Part shown: in pieces, positions 1 through 7,837 of the stretch
Layout of the letters: every line of letters begins with the position of its first letter
How positions within the stretch are numbered: position 1 is the stretch's first letter
Source: Rhodospirillaceae bacterium
Lineage (GTDB): Bacteria > Pseudomonadota > Alphaproteobacteria > MPNO01 > UBA2964
Direction of reading: 5' to 3'
DNA: 33,763 nt
Assembly: GCA_018660305.1 (NCBI GenBank)
Contig: JABJKO010000108.1
Span: 1 to 33,763 of the forward strand
Notes under the pieces: model-generated
Database searches by the model: none
What the model saw: only the letters and a program-made list of their open reading frames with translations
Told to the model about the DNA's origin: nothing
Program-made: the position numbers and the translations under genes

Positions 1-110
1 CCTACAAAATTCCGCGCAGCTATCATGTCGTCGAGGAAATCCCAAGGGGTCCGACCGGCAAGATCCTTCGGACAAGGCTCACTGATAAATTCAATAAAAG
101 AGGCAAATAA
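1..110 (+). CDS. AMP-forming acyl-CoA ligase, C-terminal end only (partial)
   Basis: This is the last 35 codons of a gene that enters from the left edge, read from base 3 to a TAA at 108-110. The residues include YKIPR and GPTGKILR. The latter is the C-terminal A10 motif of the ANL superfamily, which carries the lysine that contacts the acyl-adenylate. The next gene has the same pattern (YKIPR followed by GRTGKIDR), so two related ligases lie in tandem. The TAA overlaps the next ATG by one base (TAATG), which suggests translational coupling. The substrate cannot be judged from this fragment. Confidence 0.8.
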   Translation, partial: YKIPRSYHVVEEIPRGPTGKILRTRLTDKFNKRGK

Positions 111-1660
111 TGACTGCCCCCAGAATAGAAGACACCCTATGGACGACCTTCGCATCGCACGCGAAGGCAATTCCTGAAGTTAAGGCAATTCTTGCGCCCG
201 ACCGCGAACCGCTGCTTTTCCGTGACTTGCCAGCCCGGATGATGGAGGTACGCGATGCCTTAAACGGCTTTGGCATCGGGCGCGGTGACATTGTGGTGGG
301 CGTTTTGCCGGGAGGCCCTGAAACAGCTGTCTGTCTTGTCGGCGTCGCGGCGTGCGCTGCCTATTTTCCGCTTGATCCTAACCTGACGGAAGGGGAATTG
401 ACGCGTTACCTGCGCCGGATCAATCCGAAGGCAGTGATTGTGGCTGAAGGCGAAGCGCAATCAGCGAGGCGTGCAGCGGATGGGCTTGGCATCATGACAA
501 TCGACCTGATCGCTCGGACCGATCAGCCGTCGGGGACCTTTAAACTCGAATCTCGCAGCTCTGCTCAATGCGATTTGCCGGGCTGGGGTACAGAAGCCGA
601 TACCGCCCTATATATCGCGACCTCGGGAACGACATCCGATCACAAGCTGATCCCGAGAAAACAACGCCATATGATCGCCCAGGCCCGGGCGGCAGTAACG
701 CATTTCCGCTTCACCACGGCCGATCTGGGACTTCTTATCATGCCGCTGTTCCACGGCCACGGCATGGAACAGGCGTTGACCGTGCCGCTGCTAGCGGGAT
801 CCGGAATTGTCTGCCCGCCAGTTTTTGAAATCCGGACTTTCTTCGAAAACCTGGCGCGCTTCAGACCGACCTGGTACTCGGCCGGTTTTTCGCACCATAG
901 CGCCATTCTGGACGCGGCCGGCGACTATCCGAAAATCGTGGAGAACAACAATCTTCGCTACATTCGATCAGGATCAGGGCGTCTCGATCCCAGGGTAATC
1001 GTCGGTCTGGAAACAACATTCGGCGTGCCGGTTATCGAAGGACTTGGCATGTCGGAGGTGCCCTGCGTCACCTGCAACCCGTTACCTCCCGCGAAACGAA
1101 AACCCGGGACCGTCGGAATTGCTCTCGATGGCAATGTCGAAATTATGGACGATCGCGGCCAATTACTGGGCCCCAATAGCGAAGGGCAAATCGTGGTCCG
1201 CGGGTCCATGGTGTTCGAAGGCTATCTGGAGGACCCCGCGGCCACCGCGGCGGCACTTGTGGACGGATGGTACCATACCGGCGACCTGGGCTGCCTCGAC
1301 GACGAGGGTTATTTGACAATCGTCGGCCGCATCAAGGAATTGATAAATCGAGGCGGAGAAAAAATTCGCCCGGGCGAAGTCGAGGTCGCGCTCATGCAGC
1401 ACTCCGATGTCAAGGAAGCCGCCGCGTTCCCCTTCCCCCATCCCACGCTCGGCGAAATAGTTGGCGCGGCCATCGTGCCAGTGACCGGAACGGCTCCGGA
1501 CAGGAAGGACTTGATGCGCTTTCTCGCTGACAAGCTGGCGCCCTACAAAATACCCCGCGACTTTACGGTGCTGGAGAGCCTGCCCAAGGGACGGACCGGC
1601 AAAATCGATCGCACGGCGCTGACCCGGATGCATACCACTCCGGTAAAAATTCCGGCGTAA
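110..1660 (+). CDS. AMP-dependent acyl-CoA synthetase/ligase (ANL superfamily)
   Basis: A 516-residue protein with the full-length ANL architecture, predicted to activate a carboxylic acid as an acyl-adenylate and pass it to CoA or another thiol. Visible motifs are the phosphate loop at about 171-182, the A5-type EGLGMSE (310-316), YHTGD (388-392), the hinge region GRIKELINRGGEKIRPGE (406-423) and the C-terminal GRTGKIDR with catalytic K498. The phosphate loop reads TSGTTSDHKLIP instead of the usual TSGTTGxPKG, so a glycine and a proline are replaced. The other core motifs are intact, so I expect an active enzyme. The start overlaps the stop of the preceding ligase and has a modest AGAGG upstream. 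The acid substrate is unknown; fatty, aryl or oxalate-like acids are all possible. Confidence 0.85.
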   Translation: MTAPRIEDTLWTTFASHAKAIPEVKAILAPDREPLLFRDLPARMMEVRDALNGFGIGRGDIVVGVLPGGPETAVCLVGVAACAAYFPLDPNLTEGELTRYLRRINPKAVIVAEGEAQSARRAADGLGIMTIDLIARTDQPSGTFKLESRSSAQCDLPGWGTEADTALYIATSGTTSDHKLIPRKQRHMIAQARAAVTHFRFTTADLGLLIMPLFHGHGMEQALTVPLLAGSGIVCPPVFEIRTFFENLARFRPTWYSAGFSHHSAILDAAGDYPKIVENNNLRYIRSGSGRLDPRVIVGLETTFGVPVIEGLGMSEVPCVTCNPLPPAKRKPGTVGIALDGNVEIMDDRGQLLGPNSEGQIVVRGSMVFEGYLEDPAATAAALVDGWYHTGDLGCLDDEGYLTIVGRIKELINRGGEKIRPGEVEVALMQHSDVKEAAAFPFPHPTLGEIVGAAIVPVTGTAPDRKDLMRFLADKLAPYKIPRDFTVLESLPKGRTGKIDRTALTRMHTTPVKIPA

Positions 1661-1889
1661 TAAAAGCAGGATTTCCCTTTCCGGGGCGGCAATATAGATA
1701 TTGTTGAAAGTGACTGAAGCGCACCCCGGCGGATCGGGCTTTATGCCGTTGCGATGATCAAATTCTTCCCCAAAAAAGAAATTCAACTTGGGTACATTTC
1801 ATGAACATGCGAATCCGCACGGTGACATCGCGGCGCGACATGCTATATCTGTACACAATTCGAAACTTTCCAGTGAGATCAGTGCAACC

Positions 1890-2468
1890 ATGTCCGATCT
1901 GCCCGAATTTCTCCTGAAACGCCGCTCCATTGTCGTCCGCAACATGGCCGAGCCGGGCCCGACCGACGACGATCTTGAAAATATCTTGCGATCCGGCATG
2001 CGTGTCCCTGATCATGGCCGCCTAACGCCGTGGCGTTTCATGGTGATCAGGGGTGATGCCCGCGACAAGATGGGCAAGGTCCTGGGCGCCGCCTTCCGCA
2101 AGGAAAACCCGGATTGCATCGACGAGCAGGTGGAAATCGAGGAAGAACGGTTCAGCCGGGCGCCGCTGGTCATCGCGATCATCTCGCGCACCAATCCGGA
2201 ACACAAAATTCCCGAATGGGAACAGATCCTGTCATCGGGCGCAGCCTGCCAGAACATGCTGACCGCCGCGCTGGGCATGGGTTACGCCGCCCAGTGGATT
2301 ACCGAATGGTGTGCCTATAACGACGATGTAAAAGCCGCGCTCGGGATGGAACCAAGCGACCGTGTCGCCGGATTCCTTTATCTCGGAACCAGAACCGAGG
2401 AACCCACCGACCGCCAGCGTCCGGAATATGGGGACATTGTTTCCGAATGGACTGGCCCCGCCGGATGA
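1890..2468 (+). CDS. Nitroreductase family protein (YdjA-like)
   Basis: A 192-residue FMN-dependent nitroreductase-fold protein. The N-terminal RRSIVVRNM places two arginines where this family binds the FMN phosphate. It is followed by DHGRLTPWRF, the segment that in the YdjA group precedes the core sheet, and a GAACQNMLTAALGMGY helix typical of the family. The frame is open for 34 more codons upstream, but the segment before the chosen ATG (MSDLPEFLLKRRS) does not look coding and the family usually begins close to this RRS motif. A weak promoter-like pair (GTGACA at 1822-1827, CTATAT at 1843-1848) lies about 40 bases upstream. Such enzymes reduce nitro compounds, quinones or enones with NAD(P)H; the natural substrate is not evident. 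Confidence 0.85.
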   Translation: MSDLPEFLLKRRSIVVRNMAEPGPTDDDLENILRSGMRVPDHGRLTPWRFMVIRGDARDKMGKVLGAAFRKENPDCIDEQVEIEEERFSRAPLVIAIISRTNPEHKIPEWEQILSSGAACQNMLTAALGMGYAAQWITEWCAYNDDVKAALGMEPSDRVAGFLYLGTRTEEPTDRQRPEYGDIVSEWTGPAG

Positions 2469-2474
2469 GATGAC

Positions 2475-2686
2475 ATGTGCCGTTCCCAACGGTGCATCAT
2501 CGTTATTACGGTGCTGATCGGCGTCCTCGGGATACTTGCCGAACGCCAAGACAGACCCCGGAAGGCCAGGTAACCGTCAAATGGGGCGATAAAGTCCTGA
2601 TCGAACGCAAGACCCCCAAAATTGATTTGCCCGGATCCATCACCCTTGGCGACGGCATTGAAATACCGGCGGCGGTGCGCGCTTAA
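2475..2686 (+). pseudogene. Small membrane protein, apparently frameshifted
   Basis: Two adjacent frames look like halves of one protein of about 70 residues. From ATG 2475 the frame encodes a short basic start and a hydrophobic helix (CIIVITVLIGVLGILA), then stops at 2571-2573. The frame two bases over, from about 2558 to the stop at 2684-2686, encodes a plausible polar domain containing EGQVTVKWGDKVLIER. Adding one C to the C4 run at 2556-2559 would join them into a single open frame. The ATG lies six bases after the nitroreductase stop, so the gene would be translationally coupled to it. The family is not recognised. A sequencing or assembly error is a real alternative to a pseudogene, as is chance. 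Confidence 0.35.
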
Positions 2687-2807
2687 AGCATTATCCACTT
2701 ACGTGGATCGCCCCAGCCCACTCCCCCACCCGGCCACCCACAGGATACTGACGTTGGGTGGCCGGGTGGGGGAGTGGGCTGGATCAGTCAAAACGGATCA
2801 TGCTTTA
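2684..2807. repeat. Large inverted repeat with a 28-bp perfect stem
   Basis: Bases 2713-2740 are exactly complementary to 2755-2782, leaving a 14-base loop at 2741-2754. Outside this core, TAAAGCA at 2684-2690 and TGCTTTA at 2801-2807 also pair, and the adjacent ATTATCC and GGATCAT pair with one mismatch, so the whole 124 bases form one imperfect palindrome. It sits between convergent genes and touches the stop codon of the GFA-type gene. It could act as a two-way transcription stop, but it has no clear T-run. Its size and layered ends look more like an extragenic palindromic element of the kind dispersed in alphaproteobacterial genomes. Confidence 0.75.
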
Positions 2808-3212
2808 GCGTTGCTTTTGGCTTGTGGGAAGCGCCCCGATCTCCGTCACCCATTTATGCGCCGAACGGAACCAGCCCTGCGAGATGGGAGTAAAGTCGTT
2901 GCGCTGGTTCGAGCCGGTTACACGCACCCGGAATACCTTTGGCCCCTCGCCCACCGATGTCGAATACAGCGCGGAACCGCATTCGGGGCAAAACACCTGG
3001 GCCCGCTTGCCGCCGCTTTCCGCCGTCTTCACATATGTTTTGGGGTCACCGGACAGCAAGGTGAAATCCGCCTCCGGTATGGGCACGCCAACCCGAAACG
3101 CGGAGCCCGAAAGGGTCTGGCAATCCGTACAGTGGCAGATGGAAACATCGTCTGAATTGATTTCGGCCTCATACTTGATAAAGCCACACAGGCAACTGCC
3201 GTCAATTTTCAT
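2805..3212 (-). CDS. GFA family protein (glutathione-dependent formaldehyde-activating/CENP-V fold)
   Basis: A 135-residue GFA-domain protein. The cysteine pattern is C7-x-C9, C26-x-C28-xx-C31 and C75-xx-C78, the usual seven zinc-binding or thiol positions in this fold. It begins MKIDGSCLCG, a typical family start, preceded by a good GGAGG six to ten bases upstream on the minus strand. The family was named for a proposed glutathione plus formaldehyde condensing activity, which is disputed for many members, so only the fold is assigned. It converges on the nitroreductase gene with the large inverted repeat between them, and its stop codon lies inside the outer arm of that repeat. Confidence 0.85.
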   Translation of the reverse strand: MKIDGSCLCGFIKYEAEINSDDVSICHCTDCQTLSGSAFRVGVPIPEADFTLLSGDPKTYVKTAESGGKRAQVFCPECGSALYSTSVGEGPKVFRVRVTGSNQRNDFTPISQGWFRSAHKWVTEIGALPTSQKQR

Positions 3213-3333
3213 AATTCATCCTCCCAATCTGTCCGGTGCCACGAGCGACGCTTTTTCTTAGCAGAAAATAGTCACTTGTCACGACCCGCAGGTCGAATGA
3301 GAGAGCGATACCGCCGAAAATTTGTCAGCTCGA

Positions 3334-4431
3334 TTACTGACCGGAATAGGATTGAAGGACTTCCATGAACCGGGCCGGGTCGATCGGCTTGGGCAACAGA
3401 TCGTTCATGCCGGCATCGATGCATTTATATTTATCATTGGTCATGGCATTTGCCGTCACCGCGATAATTGGTACCGACGCCTGCCAGCCCCCCATGGCAC
3501 GGATTTTCCGGGTTGCTTCCAGGCCGTCCATATTCGGCATTTGTACGTCCATCAATATTATACCGAATTCCGTAGATTGAATGGCTTCCAGGGCGATAGC
3601 CCCGTCGTCGGCGAATTCGAACTCGTAATCGAGCGACTGCAAAAGCGCGCCGGCCACCTTCTGATTTATGTGATTATCTTCCACGACCAGAACACGTCGA
3701 TTTGAAACGCCTGCCGACCCGTCGCCCGTCCCTGACCGTGGAGAGGCGGTCTTGATGTTTTCCATCACATCATTGAGGAGCGTGACCAATGTCTCTGCAC
3801 TCGCCTGGATGGAACCAAGATCCAAACGTTGCGCTTCCGACAATGTGGACGAAGAGGACATCAGTGACTCAGTCCGTCCCACGATAGTCGTGGCTGAATT
3901 CTTTAAATCGGAACTGACGTCCGCAATACATCGACGGTTGTCGGGCTGTTTATCGGCCGCGGCCAAATCGGCCTGGATCAAGTCACGAAAACACGCCATC
4001 CAGGCCGTAAAGGGCGTCTGATAATCAGTGGGCGCGCGATCCATCACACAAATCGTGCCGAAGATTTCACCGTCCGGCCATCTGACGGGTAAGCCGTAAT
4101 ACGAAGAAAATCCCATGTCCGCCCATATGGGGCTCGATAACCAGCTGACGTCCGCGCCCGCGTCCCCCACGTAAATGGCCTCTTGAGCGGAAATCACCTC
4201 TTTGCAGAATGTTTGATCTTCCAGCGGGAATATCGTGCCGGCCGGGAAAGGATTGGATTCCTGATCGCTGGAAACGACGGGCCTAATACCCGTCTCCGTC
4301 AACTGACAAATGAGAGACGCCGCACCGCCATAGCTTTCGGAAATCTGGTCGACCACCTCCTGCCATCGTTCAAGACGGTCACAGATGTCCTGCCTGTCGC
4401 GCAGGAAGACATGTTTGTTGATGACATTCAT
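3334..4431 (-). CDS. GAF - degenerate HisKA - receiver protein without kinase domain
   Basis: A 365-residue cytosolic signalling protein. Residues about 20-160 form a GAF-like sensor, with FGTICVMD near 124-131. Residues 165-228 align with a HisKA dimerisation hairpin, but the phospho-accepting position is Ser174 (ADVSSDLKNS where kinases have ANMSHELRTP), so the histidine and the following proline are lost. No HATPase domain follows: after a short glycine/serine linker comes an apparently intact receiver domain (246-365) with E251 and D252, phospho-acceptor D295 in LMDVQMPNMDG, T326 and K348. It resembles a hybrid histidine kinase from which the catalytic core has been removed. Inference: a phosphate sink or a partner that dimerises with a real kinase. 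It is transcribed alone, with a CtrA-type site upstream. Confidence 0.85.
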   Translation of the reverse strand: MNVINKHVFLRDRQDICDRLERWQEVVDQISESYGGAASLICQLTETGIRPVVSSDQESNPFPAGTIFPLEDQTFCKEVISAQEAIYVGDAGADVSWLSSPIWADMGFSSYYGLPVRWPDGEIFGTICVMDRAPTDYQTPFTAWMACFRDLIQADLAAADKQPDNRRCIADVSSDLKNSATTIVGRTESLMSSSSTLSEAQRLDLGSIQASAETLVTLLNDVMENIKTASPRSGTGDGSAGVSNRRVLVVEDNHINQKVAGALLQSLDYEFEFADDGAIALEAIQSTEFGIILMDVQMPNMDGLEATRKIRAMGGWQASVPIIAVTANAMTNDKYKCIDAGMNDLLPKPIDPARFMEVLQSYSGQ

Positions 4432-4583
4432 GTGGCAATAACCATGGATACTCGCGTTCGAGTTAACGTTTGGGTTGAGAGATAGTCATCGCGAACTCTC
4501 ATGCCGACAGTTAAACGTCGTACAGATCACTCACCATTAAAGTGTCTATAGTAACGCTCATACCATTTACGCCATATGACTTG

Positions 4584-4598
4584 TTAACCAATGCTTAA
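4584..4598. promoter_or_regulatory. Candidate CtrA binding site (TTAA-N7-TTAA)
   Basis: TTAACCAATGCTTAA is an exact match to the full CtrA consensus of alphaproteobacteria. It lies about 150 bases upstream of the GAF/receiver gene, in an AT-rich 217-base gap (4432-4648). Three further TTAA half-sites occur at 4463, 4511 and 4537. The only gene whose promoter can be here is the GAF/receiver gene, because the hydrolase gene on the other side ends at 4649. The motif is short and chance matches occur, but the cluster of half-sites in a GC-rich genome is notable. Confidence 0.5.
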
Positions 4599-4648
4599 AA
4601 CTGGCAGGCATAAGGAGTTTTCCGTACACCATCCGTAACCGTTGATTG

Positions 4649-5488
4649 TCAGCCGGCAAGCCCGCGGTGGGTGCGGAGAAACGGCAGGACCACGTCGTTG
4701 AACGCATCCGGCTTTTCAAGATTAGTCATGTGACCGGCCTTCTCGATGATCTCCAGCACCGATCCTTTGATCCGCTCCCGCATATATTCCCCCACATGCG
4801 GCGGTGTCAGCGGATCGACCTCGCCAAAAACCAGCAGGGTGGGCACGTCGATATTCTTGAGATTTTCCACTCGGCTGAAGGCGGCGGAGGCCCGTACCGT
4901 CTTAATGTAGGAATCCACATGTAGCTGCGATGCGGCATCGATGGCCCGTTGGCGGGCATCCGCCGAGGCGTCGGGGGCCATTAACCGCCCGCCCCGCTGC
5001 CGGGCGAGTTCCGCCGGATCGGCGCCATCCAGAAACGGACGGATCCGCGATTCAACGAATTCCTCGATGGTCTGCGACCTTCCTGAGCGGGTATCGCCAC
5101 TATCGTCGCCCGCAAAAGTGTCACACAGCACCAGGGTCGCCACCCGTTCCGGGTACAGGGCATAGAAATCCTGGGCGACACGGCCGCCCATGGATAGCCC
5201 GCAAAGATGCGCCTTGGCCGCCCCAAAATGATCCAGCACTCGCGCCAAATCATGGCTAAAATCGCTGAAATCCAGGTCGCCGTCATAATCCTCGGATTGT
5301 CCGTAGCCGCGCGCATCCCATGCCGCCGCCGTGAACTCACCGGCAAAGGCCGGCAATTGCTGATGCCAATTAAGCTTGTTGCCGCCAATGCCATGGAGAA
5401 AGACCACCAGCGGCCCCTCGCCCATCACATCCAGCGCAATACGCGGCGACCCATCGACGAAAATTGTATCCCACGTTGTATCTGTCAT
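4649..5488 (-). CDS. Alpha/beta hydrolase
   Basis: A 279-residue alpha/beta-hydrolase-fold enzyme. The oxyanion loop HGIGG is at 32-36, the nucleophile elbow GLSMGG has Ser99, the acid is D225 in GEVDPLTPP, and the base is H253 in AGHMTNLEKP, so the triad is complete. The cap is short and helical (about 140-200). The overall pattern is close to 3-oxoadipate enol-lactonase and related C-C or ester hydrolases, but that specificity is not proven. It starts 15 bases after the quinone oxidoreductase stop with a strong AGGAGGG site, so the two form one operon. No signal peptide is seen, so it should be cytosolic. Confidence 0.87.
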   Translation of the reverse strand: MTDTTWDTIFVDGSPRIALDVMGEGPLVVFLHGIGGNKLNWHQQLPAFAGEFTAAAWDARGYGQSEDYDGDLDFSDFSHDLARVLDHFGAAKAHLCGLSMGGRVAQDFYALYPERVATLVLCDTFAGDDSGDTRSGRSQTIEEFVESRIRPFLDGADPAELARQRGGRLMAPDASADARQRAIDAASQLHVDSYIKTVRASAAFSRVENLKNIDVPTLLVFGEVDPLTPPHVGEYMRERIKGSVLEIIEKAGHMTNLEKPDAFNDVVLPFLRTHRGLAG

Positions 5489-5503
5489 AGCGCCCTCCTG
5501 CTC

Positions 5504-6502
5504 TCAGCCTTCATTCCGGATCATCAAGACGACCTTCCCCCGAATTTCCCGATTGCGAATAACATCGAACGCCTTGATGTAGTCCTCCAGGGGAAACTGG
5601 GCCTGTACCGGCATGTGAACCTTGCCTTCGACGCAGTAGCGAAAGATTTCGTCCTGCGCCCGGTGCATCCATTGCGACTCGCGATCACGGTATTGCCCGC
5701 GATCGACACCCGTGACCGCAATATTTTTTAAAAGAACATAGTTGATCCGCATTTCGGGAATGATTCCGCTGGTAAAGCCGACCACCACCAGCCGGCCGCG
5801 AAATTTCACCGCCCGCAGGGCGCCGGCGAACGTCTCGCCGCCAACGATCTCGATCACCACATCAACGCCGTGGCCATCGGTCAGCGCGTATACCTGATCG
5901 CGCACCGACTCCTTGAGGTTATCGCCCGACAGATCGATCACATGATCGGCGCCGTTTTTCCGCGCCACATCCTCCTTGGACGGGCTGGTCAGACCGGCGA
6001 TCACCGTGCAACCGAACACCTTGGCCAGCTGCATGGCGGCAATCCCGACGCTGCCGCTGGCCCCGGTGACCAGGACGGTTTCACCGGCTTGAACCTGGGC
6101 CCGGTCAATAAGGGCAAAATAAGCAGTCTGAAAGGCGATTCCGATGGCTGCCGCCTGATCGAAACCCATATCATCCGGCATGATGTAGCATTCATGCTCC
6201 GGCACCACGGCCTGTTCCGCAAAAGAGCCGTATTCCACCTGGACCATCACCCGGTCACCCACCGTAACCTGGGTCACACCGCTGCCAATGGCAGCAACCA
6301 CGCCGGCACCCTCCTTGCCCGGAACAAAGGGGAGTTCGGGGCGAAACTGGTATTTTCCCTGAATGGTCAGAAGATCGGGGAAATTGACGGCGGCGGCGTG
6401 CATATCCACCAGCACTTCCTTCGCCCCGGGAACCGGTGCGGGAAGCTCCTCCAGACGGAGAATTTCAGGCTCGCCAAGCTCGGGTAAATTAAGTCCACGC
6501 AT
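5504..6502 (-). CDS. Zinc-free quinone oxidoreductase / MDR-family NADPH:enone reductase
   Basis: A 332-residue medium-chain dehydrogenase/reductase of the quinone oxidoreductase branch. It has the GroES-like N-terminal domain, the LPFVPGKEGAGVV segment at 57-69, and the nucleotide-binding motif GASGSVGIAAMQLAK (147-161). The catalytic zinc ligands of alcohol dehydrogenases are absent. The C-terminus EIRGKVVL is the usual family ending. It should reduce quinones or alpha,beta-unsaturated carbonyls with NADPH. It is the first gene of a two-gene operon with the alpha/beta hydrolase and is divergent from alanine dehydrogenase across a 93-base gap. Confidence 0.88.
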   Translation of the reverse strand: MRGLNLPELGEPEILRLEELPAPVPGAKEVLVDMHAAAVNFPDLLTIQGKYQFRPELPFVPGKEGAGVVAAIGSGVTQVTVGDRVMVQVEYGSFAEQAVVPEHECYIMPDDMGFDQAAAIGIAFQTAYFALIDRAQVQAGETVLVTGASGSVGIAAMQLAKVFGCTVIAGLTSPSKEDVARKNGADHVIDLSGDNLKESVRDQVYALTDGHGVDVVIEIVGGETFAGALRAVKFRGRLVVVGFTSGIIPEMRINYVLLKNIAVTGVDRGQYRDRESQWMHRAQDEIFRYCVEGKVHMPVQAQFPLEDYIKAFDVIRNREIRGKVVLMIRNEG

Positions 6503-6595
6503 GCAAATAAACTCTTGCCGATTTGTTAAGGGCTATCCATTACTAGTACAGGTTACAGGGCTCTGTATCCAGCGTGAGCAATCGAGAGGCAGGAT

Positions 6596-7714
6596 ATGCG
6601 GGTAGGCGTCCCCACAGAAATCAAAAACCATGAATATCGTGTCGGCATGACGCCGCCGGGCGTCCGGGAACTCACCCGGCGCGGCCATGAGGTTTTGGTT
6701 CAATCCAACGCCGGTCACCAGATCGGTATCGATGATCCGGACTATATTGCCGCTGGCGCGACGGTCGTTGGCACCGCCGATGACGTGTTCGCGACGGCCG
6801 ACATGATCGTCAAGGTCAAGGAGCCTCAACCCGAAGAAATCAGATTGCTGCGCGAAAACCAGGTGCTGTTCACCTATCTCCATCTCGCGCCCGATCCCGA
6901 CCAGACGAAAGGATTGCTGGATAGCGGCGCCGTCGGCATCGCCTACGAAACCGTCACCGATGCCCGTGGCGGGTTGCCCTTACTGGCCCCCATGAGCGAA
7001 GTGGCCGGGCGCATGTCCGTCCAGGCAGGCGCATCGGGGCTCGAAATCGAACGGGGCGGCCGTGGCGTGTTGCTCGGTGGGGTTCCCGGTGTCATGAACG
7101 GCAAGGTGGTAATCATCGGCGGCGGCGTGGTCGGCACCAACGCCGCCTTTGTCGCCACCGGCATGGGCGCCAGCGTCACCGTCATCGATATGTCGCAACG
7201 CCGCATGGCCGAAATCGATTTTCAGTTTCAAAGCCTCATCACGACGTTGTATTCGACGGCCCACAGTATTGAAGAGGCGGTGGTGGAAGCCGATCTGGTC
7301 ATCGGGGCTGTCCTCGTGCCCGGCGCCGCCGCGCCCAAGCTGGTGACCCGCGATATGGTCAAGGGTATGAAGCGTGGATCGGTCATCGTCGATGTGGCCA
7401 TCGATCAGGGTGGCAGCACTGAAACCAGCCGGCCCACCAGCCATTCGGACCCCTATTACATCGAAGAAGGCGTCGTGCATTATTGTGTCACCAACATGCC
7501 CGGCGCGGTGGCGCGCACCTCGACCTTCGCACTGAACAACGCCACCCTGCCCTTCATTGTCACGTTGGCCGACAAAGGTCCGAAGGATGCGCTGCTGTCC
7601 GACGCCCATCTGCTCAACGGGCTTAATGTGTGCCACGGCAAGCTGACCCATCCGGCCGTCGCCGAGGCACAACAGGCCGAACACACAGACCCCATGTCTG
7701 CCCTCGCGGCGTAA
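6596..7714 (+). CDS. ald: Alanine dehydrogenase
   Basis: A 372-residue NAD-dependent L-alanine dehydrogenase, which interconverts alanine and pyruvate plus ammonia. The start [20 protein letters not shown] is diagnostic. Residues R15, K75, H96 and D270 occupy the same numbered positions as the substrate-binding and catalytic residues of the Mycobacterium tuberculosis enzyme, and the NAD loop GGGVVG is at 175-180. Length is normal for the family. A GAGAGGCAGG ribosome site lies just upstream. An inverted repeat TACAG-GGCT-CTGTA (6554-6567) in the divergent promoter region could be an operator, but that is weakly supported. No Lrp-type regulator is adjacent. Confidence 0.96.
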   Translation: MRVGVPTEIKNHEYRVGMTPPGVRELTRRGHEVLVQSNAGHQIGIDDPDYIAAGATVVGTADDVFATADMIVKVKEPQPEEIRLLRENQVLFTYLHLAPDPDQTKGLLDSGAVGIAYETVTDARGGLPLLAPMSEVAGRMSVQAGASGLEIERGGRGVLLGGVPGVMNGKVVIIGGGVVGTNAAFVATGMGASVTVIDMSQRRMAEIDFQFQSLITTLYSTAHSIEEAVVEADLVIGAVLVPGAAAPKLVTRDMVKGMKRGSVIVDVAIDQGGSTETSRPTSHSDPYYIEEGVVHYCVTNMPGAVARTSTFALNNATLPFIVTLADKGPKDALLSDAHLLNGLNVCHGKLTHPAVAEAQQAEHTDPMSALAA

Positions 7715-7724
7715 TCCATAAAGA

Positions 7725-7743
7725 CGGGTCGGTCTAAGACCCG
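7725..7743 (+). terminator. Short hairpin after ald
   Basis: CGGGTC at 7725-7730 pairs with GACCCG at 7738-7743 around a seven-base loop, ten bases after the alanine dehydrogenase stop. The bases that follow are not a T-run, so if it stops transcription it is a weak or factor-dependent site. It separates ald from the two-cupin gene, which has its own strong ribosome site. Confidence 0.3.
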
Positions 7744-7837
7744 CCCACTCTATAAATACGTTCGGTGGTGTACGCCGCCGTTTGTCGGAACCGCCGTGCT
7801 TCATTATAAAGACGGGAGAAAAACAAAGGGGGGCCTG

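Noticed and set aside
1163..1786. A 207-residue minus-strand open frame
   Set aside because: It overlaps the end of the acyl-CoA ligase in antisense and has no recognisable features; the ligase motifs decide the strand.
2622..3155. A 177-residue plus-strand open frame through the inverted repeat
   Set aside because: It runs across the palindrome and antisense to the GFA gene, and its composition is not protein-like.
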